From positions 1 to 38,976 of the forward strand of contig JAAELR010000399.1 in assembly GCA_024226455.1 (NCBI GenBank): a stretch of DNA of 38,976 bases. Reading direction: 5' to 3'. Position 1 is the stretch's first letter; the number at the start of each line of letters is the position of its first letter. The notes below the pieces were generated by a model, which was not told the origin of the DNA, did no database searches, and saw nothing but the letters and a program-made list of their open reading frames with translations. Positions 33,618-38,976 of the stretch are shown here, in pieces. The translations under genes were made by a program, and so were the position numbers. The DNA comes from Paracoccaceae bacterium (GTDB taxonomy: Bacteria; Pseudomonadota; Alphaproteobacteria; Rhodobacterales; Rhodobacteraceae).

Positions 33618-34252
33618 CGAATAGGGGCCTCTGTTTCGATCCGCAGATTCTCAAGGAAGTCCTCGTTCCACATGCGGTGCTTGTCCGTGAATTCCGTGCC
33701 AACGCCCCAAACCAGTGCTTGAACCGTCAGGTTCTCGGCTATGGAGATTGTATTGGCGTAGACGAACCCGACACCGTCAACCCTCGCGCCATACACGATA
33801 GTCTCCGCTTCCCGCCCGTCAACTTCTTGATGGAAGACATCCAAGACCGGTATGTATTCAACCGCAACACCCACCGCATCTGCAGCTGTTTCCAACACAG
33901 TGCCGCGCATGTATTCGTGGTTGATTCCGTCGTTGGTGCCGATGTCCTCGATAATCAACCCGCCATAGATCCTCGCGCTATGCGAGAAGATAGCGGAGAA
34001 ATAGCCTGATTTCGCCTGTGGCCGCCAGTTAAGGATTGAGCCGCAAAAGCTAACGTCACTGTGAACCGGAACGCATTTCGATATTTCCGTTCTGGACTGG
34101 TATCGCCACGTCTGGTCGCTGAGGATTTCTATCTTTTTGCCGCCCACGACGGCAGAGCCGATGACATCCTGCGCTGTCGCCGCCGAACCTGAGTAGATCG
34201 TTGCTCCCGTGGACAAAGCGATCAACCATTTGACTAGTCTGCAACCATTCAT
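33614..34252 (-). CDS. exported protein X between livG and livF
   Basis: A 212-residue protein with a signal peptide-like N-terminus (~1-27, ending ATAQ). It then reads VVGGKKIEILSDQTWRYQ, a pattern seen at the start of several uncharacterised periplasmic proteins, followed by KCVPVHSDVSFCGS and a predicted alpha/beta body. The DNA looks less GC-rich than its neighbours, hinting at a separate origin. The start overlaps the livG stop and the stop overlaps the livF start, both by 4 bp, so it is translated as part of the operon. No function is recognised. Confidence 0.72.
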   Translation of the reverse strand: MNGCRLVKWLIALSTGATIYSGSAATAQDVIGSAVVGGKKIEILSDQTWRYQSRTEISKCVPVHSDVSFCGSILNWRPQAKSGYFSAIFSHSARIYGGLIIEDIGTNDGINHEYMRGTVLETAADAVGVAVEYIPVLDVFHQEVDGREAETIVYGARVDGVGFVYANTISIAENLTVQALVWGVGTEFTDKHRMWNEDFLENLRIETEAPIR

Positions 34253-35028
34253 GCGTTCACCGTCTTGTTCTTGAGCCCGGTGCCCAGATAGGCCTCGATG
34301 ACGTGCTCGTTGGCCTTGATCTCGGCCAGGGTGCCTTCGGCCAGCACCTTGCCCTCGGCCATGCAGATCACCGGATCGCAAAGCTTGCCGATGAAATCCA
34401 TGTCATGCTCGATGACGCAGAAGGTATAGCCGCGTTCCTTGTTCAGCCGCACGATGGCATCGCCGATGGTGTTCAGCAGCGTTCGGTTTACCCCGGCGCC
34501 GACCTCGTCGAGAAACACCATCTTGGCGTCGACCATCATCGTACGGCCCAGCTCCAGCAGCTTTTTCTGGCCGCCAGAGAGATTGCCGGCCTTTTCGTCC
34601 TTCAGGTGATCGATGGTCAGGAACTCCAGCACCTCGTCGGCCTTGCGCAGCAGTTCGCGCTCTTCCTGCGCCACCAGGGCGCGGTGGAACCAGGCGTTCC
34701 ACAGGTTCTCGCCCAACTGCGTGCCGGGCACCATCATCAGGTTTTCGCGCACTGTCATCGAGTGGAACTCGTGCGCGATCTGGAAGGTGCGCAGCAGTCC
34801 CTTGCCGAACAGTTCATGCGGCGGCAGGCCGGTTATTTCCTGTCCGTCCATGAAAACCCGGCCCGAGGTTGGTTTAAGAACCCCAGCGACAACGTTGAAC
34901 AGAGTAGTTTTTCCGGCGCCGTTAGGGCCGATCAGACCGGTGATCGAGCCTTCGGCGATCTCCAGTGTGGCGCCATCGACAGCGTGAAAGCCGCCAAAAT
35001 GCTTGTGCAGGTCTTCTACGACGATCAT
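34249..35028 (-). CDS. livG: LivG-type ABC ATP-binding protein
   Basis: A 259-residue ATPase with Walker A GPNGAGKT at 34-41, the LivG-specific RTFQIAHEFHSMTVRENLMM region, the signature NLSGGQKKLLELGR and Walker B MVFLDEVGAGV. The usual DEP is DEV here, retaining the catalytic Asp-Glu. VIEHDMDFIGKLCD is the H-loop region of LivG. It pairs with LivF. It starts 95 bases after livK and past a stable hairpin, and its stop is overlapped by the next gene by 4 bp. Confidence 0.93.
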   Translation of the reverse strand: MIVVEDLHKHFGGFHAVDGATLEIAEGSITGLIGPNGAGKTTLFNVVAGVLKPTSGRVFMDGQEITGLPPHELFGKGLLRTFQIAHEFHSMTVRENLMMVPGTQLGENLWNAWFHRALVAQEERELLRKADEVLEFLTIDHLKDEKAGNLSGGQKKLLELGRTMMVDAKMVFLDEVGAGVNRTLLNTIGDAIVRLNKERGYTFCVIEHDMDFIGKLCDPVICMAEGKVLAEGTLAEIKANEHVIEAYLGTGLKNKTVNA

Positions 35029-35070
35029 ATCGCGCGCTTGCCCCTCGGGGTAACAGAGAATGAAGCAACA

Positions 35071-35100
35071 GACGGCCCGGACCCGTGAGACCGGGCCGTC
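35071..35100 (-). terminator. hairpin between livK and livG
   Basis: GACGGCCCGG (35071-35080) and CCGGGCCGTC (35091-35100) form a perfect 10-bp stem with a 10-base loop, about 25 bases past the livK stop. Read on the minus strand, it is followed by TGTTGC, not a T-run. It probably protects livK mRNA or causes partial termination, keeping the binding protein more abundant than the rest. Confidence 0.65.
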
Positions 35101-35123
35101 ATGGTTTTGTCAGCTACCCGCGA

Positions 35124-36314
35124 TCAGCGGAAGCGAACCGTTTCGTCCTTGCCATCCTTGATGAGGACTTCGCGGTAGTTGCCGGCGGCCTCGCCTGGGC
35201 CGACAAGTTCGACACCAGTCGCGCCGATATAGTCGATGTCACCGCCATTGGCGATAATCTCGAGCCCCTTGGCCAGTTCACCGGCCTGGATCGGCTCTCC
35301 CGGAGCGTTGGCAACCTCGGCGACCTTGTCCTTGTAGACATTCGAGTCCGACGTCCCGGCAGCCTGCATCGCCAGCAGGATCAGCGCGGCCGCGTCATAG
35401 GATTCGGGCGCAAAGGGCGAGGTCGGGTCGAACCCGGCATCCGCGGCAACCGAAGCGAAGAGCGCGGCAAGCTCTTCCGACGGGCTCGGGTGCTGACCGG
35501 CGGAGCCGTTGATTTCGGCGCCGAAATTCGCGACGAGCGCATCTGACATCATGCCGTCGGGGAAGTGGAATGTATCGAACGCGCCGGTGTCCAGTGACGC
35601 GCGCACGATGCCGGCGCCGCCCTGATCCACATAGCCGGCAACCACCAGCAACTCGCCGCCCGCGCTGGAAAGAGCGCCGACTTCAGCCGAATAGTCAGCC
35701 TTGCCGTCTTCGTGTGCCGTGTTGATCGTCACAGTACCGCCGGCGGCCTCAAATGCGGCCTGGAAAGCGTCGGCCAGACCCTTGCCATAGTCGTTGTTGG
35801 TATAGGTGACGGCCACTTCCTTGACGCTGCGGTCCATCAGGATCTCGGTCATCACCACGCCCTGGCGCGCATCCGACGGGGCGGTGCGGAAGAACAGGCC
35901 GTTATCTTCATTTTCCAAATGGCTCAGCGCCGGCGAGGTCGCCGACGGAGAGATCATCACCACACCGTTCGGCAGGGCGACGTTGGACAGCATCGCGCCG
36001 GTGACGCCGGAGCAGTCGCCGCCAACGATCCCCTTGACGCCGTCCGCCGTAACCAGGCGTTCGGTCGCGGCGATGGCTGCGCCGGAATCGATGCAGGTCG
36101 TATCGCCCATGACCGCGGTAACCGTCGCGCCGCCCAGCAGCTTGCCGCTGTCACTGACTTCCTTGATCGCGAGTTCTGCCGCCGGGCCCATATGGGCAAC
36201 GGTGGTTTCGATCGGGCCGGTGAACCCCAGGATGACACCGATCTTGATGTCTTCTGCCGTCGCAGCCGTAGCCAGCCCGGCGACAGCCGCCGAGGTCAAT
36301 AGTAGTTTTTTCAT
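35124..36314 (-). CDS. livK: LivK-type periplasmic substrate-binding protein
   Basis: A 396-residue protein of the ABC-type branched-chain amino acid (peripla_BP_6) family. The signal peptide is ~1-20 (AAVAGLATAATA), followed by EDIKIGVILGFTGPIE and two alpha/beta lobes. LSNVALPNGVVMISPSATSPALS and FFRTAPSDARQGVVM are typical. I start at 36314, with GGGAGG 5 bases upstream; the open frame upstream has no homology. It leads the Liv operon. The substrate need not be Leu/Ile/Val, since this family also binds amides, urea or aromatic acids. Confidence 0.93.
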   Translation of the reverse strand: MKKLLLTSAAVAGLATAATAEDIKIGVILGFTGPIETTVAHMGPAAELAIKEVSDSGKLLGGATVTAVMGDTTCIDSGAAIAATERLVTADGVKGIVGGDCSGVTGAMLSNVALPNGVVMISPSATSPALSHLENEDNGLFFRTAPSDARQGVVMTEILMDRSVKEVAVTYTNNDYGKGLADAFQAAFEAAGGTVTINTAHEDGKADYSAEVGALSSAGGELLVVAGYVDQGGAGIVRASLDTGAFDTFHFPDGMMSDALVANFGAEINGSAGQHPSPSEELAALFASVAADAGFDPTSPFAPESYDAAALILLAMQAAGTSDSNVYKDKVAEVANAPGEPIQAGELAKGLEIIANGGDIDYIGATGVELVGPGEAAGNYREVLIKDGKDETVRFR

Positions 36315-36525
36315 GTGAACCTCCCAGTTCGTACTCTTGTGTGACGTTGACGGTAATGCGCGTTTGCCGGTTTGGAAAGAGCAGTTTGCGGTCCGTTTCA
36401 TCGCTTTGGCTCCAAAATCGCCAGCAAAGAGACGCCGAACCGTCTGCTCGGGTTTGAACTCGCCAATCCGTTACTGGCTCTATTCCCGGCCAGGGTCTAG
36501 GCTGGCGGCACCAGGGGGGATGCCC

Positions 36526-37623
36526 ATGCGCCTGCTGATCTTGGTTCTGTTTCTTTGCAATCCGCCGCTGCTTTACGGCGCGTATTTGCCCGGTTCTGCC
36601 GGGCCGATGCGGGTCGAGGCGGTGATGACCGGGCTTGATGAGCCCTGGGCGGTGGCGTTTCTGCCCGGTGGCGGCCTGCTGGTGACGCAGCGCGGCGGGC
36701 GCTTGCTGCACCGGCGCGACGACGGGCGGGTGACCGGCGTGGACCACGGGCTTGATATTGTAGTGACGGGGCAGGGCGGCTTGCTCGACGTGATGATCCC
36801 GCGCGATTTCGCCGCCAGCCGCGAGGTGTTTCTCAGCTTTGCCATTCGCCAGGGCTGGCGCGGCAGCGGCACTGCGCTGGCCGTGGGGCGGCTCAACGCC
36901 GCTGGTGACAGGCTAGAGCGAACCCGCGTGATCTTCGAGATGAGCCCGGGCAGCCGCGGTGGCCGGCATTTCGGCTCGCGCATCGTCGAGGCGCCGGACC
37001 GCACGCTGTTTGTCACCATCGGCGAGCGCGGCGCGCGTCCCGCGGCCCAGGATCTGGCGCGCCACAACGGTTCGGTGATCCGGATCAACCGGGACGGTTC
37101 TGTACCGGACGACAATCCCTTTGCCGCAACCCCGGGGGCACTGCCCGAGATCTGGAGCTATGGCCACCGCAACCCGCAAGGCGCCGCGCTTGACGCGCGG
37201 GGGCGGCTTTGGGTGGTGGAACACGGCGCACGCGGCGGTGACGAGGTGAACCTGATCCAGCCCGGCGCCAATTATGGCTGGCCGGAGATCGCATATGGCC
37301 GGCACTACTCGGGCCAGAAGATCGGAGAAGGCACCCACAAGGACGGCATGCGGCAGCCCGAGCACTATTGGGACCCGTCCATCGCGCCCTCGGGCATGAT
37401 GATCTATTCGGGCAAACTGTGGCCGCAATGGCGCGGTGACATATTCATTGGATCGTTGAAATTCGATTATATTTCAAGGCTCAGAGGAACGAAGTTGAAC
37501 GAGGTTGAACAGATCGCGGGGCCTCAGACGGGACGGGTTCGCGACATACGCGAAGCCCCCGACGGAACGATCTGGTTTCTCAGCGTCGATAGTGGCGCGC
37601 TGTACCGGATATCGCGGCCCTAG
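36526..37623 (+). CDS. PQQ-type soluble aldose sugar dehydrogenase family protein
   Basis: A 365-residue exported protein of the GSDH/YliI beta-propeller family: signal peptide ~1-19, then GLDEPWAVAFLPGGGLLVTQRGGRL, GRHFGSRI, RHNGSVIRINRDGSVPDDNPF, WSYGHRNPQGAALD, WVVEHGARGGDEVNLIQPGANYGWP, IAPSGMMIYSG and FIGSLKFDYISRL. Those segments hold the PQQ and calcium ligands of the family. It would oxidise aldose sugars in the periplasm. I choose the ATG at 36526 over 36520, because AGGGGGG touches 36520 but is 6 bases from 36526. Residues fit a functional enzyme, but some homologues lack PQQ activity. Confidence 0.88.
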   Translation: MRLLILVLFLCNPPLLYGAYLPGSAGPMRVEAVMTGLDEPWAVAFLPGGGLLVTQRGGRLLHRRDDGRVTGVDHGLDIVVTGQGGLLDVMIPRDFAASREVFLSFAIRQGWRGSGTALAVGRLNAAGDRLERTRVIFEMSPGSRGGRHFGSRIVEAPDRTLFVTIGERGARPAAQDLARHNGSVIRINRDGSVPDDNPFAATPGALPEIWSYGHRNPQGAALDARGRLWVVEHGARGGDEVNLIQPGANYGWPEIAYGRHYSGQKIGEGTHKDGMRQPEHYWDPSIAPSGMMIYSGKLWPQWRGDIFIGSLKFDYISRLRGTKLNEVEQIAGPQTGRVRDIREAPDGTIWFLSVDSGALYRISRP

Positions 37624-37675
37624 GGTCGGACCGGCTCTGGCGCACGCAGTCGAGGCGGGATAGGTTGGGCGCGCG

Positions 37676-38687
37676 ATGGGTGTAGTAACGGTCTTGTTCC
37701 TGGTGTTGCTCGCGGCTCTCACGCCCGCCCGGGCCGATGAGGCGCGGTTCGAGGCCGCCGTGGAGCTGTGGCTTTCAGGCGATGACCACACGGCGCTTCC
37801 CGAACTGGCAGCACTTGCCAGGCAGGGCCATCCGGATGCCCGCATCCTGCTGGGACGGCTTGAGGCTACCGATCGCGGTCCGTCGCCGTTTCGCCGGTCA
37901 CTGTCGGCAACTCAGGCCCGAGCTTTGTTCCGGGCCGACGTCAGCGGGAAATTCCCCAGAACCTGGCTGTCGGTCGCGGCAGAGGCCGGCGACGCACGCG
38001 CCGTATTGATGCTGCGCGCCCGCCTGGCGGTGCCCGATCCCGCCCTTGTCGCGGCGCTGTTTGAGATTGGCGAACCGCAGGCCAGCGATCACTCGACGCG
38101 TATTGTGGCACTCTACGGAACTCCCGCTGAGCGGCAGCGCTGCTGCGCGACGGGCCGATGTTTGACGAACTTAGGCCATACCTCGCCTACCTGTCGGGCA
38201 CACCGGAACCGGCCCGTGACGGACTGGCAGCACTGCGCCATATGGCCGACGTGCCGGTCGCAGCCGCCGAACCCGATGCACTCGGCATGGCACGCCTGCG
38301 GGCGCTTGGCTTCGGTTTCGGTTTCGGCGACGCCGGCCCCGGCAACGCCTGGCGCTGGGCGGTGGAAGACTGGTTGCTGAGCGCTCTGATGCGGCCCGGC
38401 CCATCGCAGGCCTTTGCCGCAGCGAATGCCCAGCGGCGCCCGGGCCCTGCGCCTTTGCCATGCTGGCGCTGAGCGGCGGATATTACGAGATCATCCGGCT
38501 CGATAGCCCCGCCGAGACGGTGATTTCGCAAGACAGATTTCTGACCAGCCCCCGGGCGCGGCTGATGACGCTGCGCCGGGCGGCGATGACGCGCGCCGAA
38601 ACCGATGCCGAACTGGCCAGCCTGTCCCAGATCGGCGGGATCAGCGCATGCGCCGCGCGGCTGATAGCGACCGCGCGCGCGGACTAG
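37676..38687 (+). pseudogene. exported Sel1-like repeat protein disrupted by two frameshifts
   Basis: The protein begins MGVVTVLFLVLLAALTPARADE, a signal peptide, and continues with LPELAALARQGHPDARILLG and further helix pairs like Sel1/TPR repeats. Around 38135-38142 the coding sense moves to the next frame (continuing LLRDGPMFDELRPYLAYL), and around 38415-38425 it moves again (SECPAAPGPCAFAMLALSGGYYEI), ending at the TAG at 38685. Each jump fits a missing single base. Joined, the gene would encode ~337 residues of coherent sequence. Either it is a recent pseudogene or the sequence has two indel errors, both in GC-rich runs. No function is known. Confidence 0.75.
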
Positions 38688-38766
38688 GCAGCGTACCCAC
38701 AAATTACTTTCCATGATCAATGGTTTGTGATCCATCTGTGGTGATTTGACAGTATGGAGCCGATGA

Positions 38767-38814
38767 ATGTCCCGATCTGATATGAGCGACCTTGAATGGG
38801 AGTTCATCAAATAG
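38767..38814 (+). mobile_element. 5' remnant of an IS5-like transposase gene
   Basis: A short frame of 15 codons reads MSRSDMSDLEWEFIK and then stops. MSRSD-L/M-SD-EW-FIK is the typical start of IS5-group (DUF4096) transposases, which normally continue past this lysine with an LLP-rich segment. The rest is cut off where another element appears to begin, so the gene has been interrupted and only its first bases remain. The ~75 bases upstream, rich in A/T, may be the left end of this older insertion sequence. Confidence 0.65.
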
Positions 38815-38878
38815 ACCTGTTTCACAATAGGGCCATTTCTGCGATTCTGGCCGCACTTTGGCCGTGGAGTTTGGGGAA

Positions 38879-38976
38879 ATGGCGGTATTGAAGGTCTTGC
38901 GCGCACGTCCTGAGTTGTTTTTCCGCCTTTCGGGAATACGTCTGGCGGACTTTGACGCTCTGGTTTTCGAGCTTCG
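38879..38976 (+). mobile_element. 5' part of a second IS transposase gene, running off the window
   Basis: An open frame from the ATG at 38879 to the window end reads MAVLKVLRARPELFFRLSG followed by IRLADFDALVFEL, which resembles the N-terminal helix-turn-helix part of DDE_Tnp_4-type (IS5/HARBI1-like) transposases (xxLxxRPxxFxxLTGxxxxEFDxLxxEL). No catalytic residues are visible, since the window ends after 32 codons. The left boundary of the element is probably near 38814-38836, where the older transposase gene is broken. Confidence 0.65.

Noticed and set aside
1-38976. CRISPR arrays, tRNA or rRNA genes
   Set aside because: No regularly spaced direct repeats, no tRNA cloverleaf and no rRNA-like conserved stretch were noticed.

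Overview
The window looks like chromosomal DNA from a high-GC alphaproteobacterium of the Rhodobacteraceae (Roseobacter-type). The basis is gene content and style: Rhodobacteraceae-type DUF6477/DUF6456 proteins, a small Hint-domain protein, several MttB-like methyltransferases, FadL- and porin-like outer-membrane proteins, S9 with an acidic N-terminal extension, and strong GC bias with many 4-bp gene overlaps. No rRNA, tRNA or CRISPR array was recognised.

Layout. 1-6.2 kb: an effector-binding (GyrI-like) protein with an odd C-terminus, a TfoX-N protein, trmJ, a 515-bp non-coding stretch, ctaA coupled to an M32 carboxypeptidase, a crotonase-fold protein, and a PaaI-type thioesterase. 6.2-9.1 kb: a non-pyrrolysine MttB-family methyltransferase diverging from the rplM-rpsI operon. 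9.1-14.1 kb: two EamA transporters, a FadL-type porin, a three-gene operon (SH3/Cys protein, small Cys protein, EamA) and a YdcF-like DUF218 protein. 14.4-18.2 kb: guaA, a small exported protein and a second MttB-family protein. 18.2-22.7 kb: the divergent DUF6477/DUF6456 pair, a Prx5-type peroxiredoxin, lipA and a porin-like protein. 22.7-29.5 kb: a ureohydrolase, a TDT-family transporter, modABC, a Hint-domain protein, a four-helix membrane protein and a MocA-like nucleotidyltransferase, so molybdate uptake and a likely molybdenum-cofactor step lie close together. 29.6-36.3 kb: a Liv-type (HAAT) ABC transporter operon, livK-livG-X-livF-Y-Z-livH-livM, in which X, Y and Z are three small signal-peptide proteins joined to their neighbours by exact 4-bp ATGA overlaps. 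36.5 kb to the end: a PQQ-type soluble sugar dehydrogenase, a Sel1-like exported protein broken by two frameshifts, and a nest of insertion-sequence pieces running off the right edge.

Most genes are ordinary core or transport functions. The least explained parts are (i) the three exported proteins built into the Liv operon, (ii) a pair of adjacent exported proteins that appear to share one cysteine-patterned domain (C-x60-63-C-x28-CC), (iii) two corrinoid-type MttB homologues without a local corrinoid protein, one with a long palindrome upstream, (iv) the stand-alone Hint protein, and (v) the DUF6477/DUF6456 divergent pair with a CtrA-like box between them. All functional statements come from reading the sequence and family knowledge. 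No database search was run.
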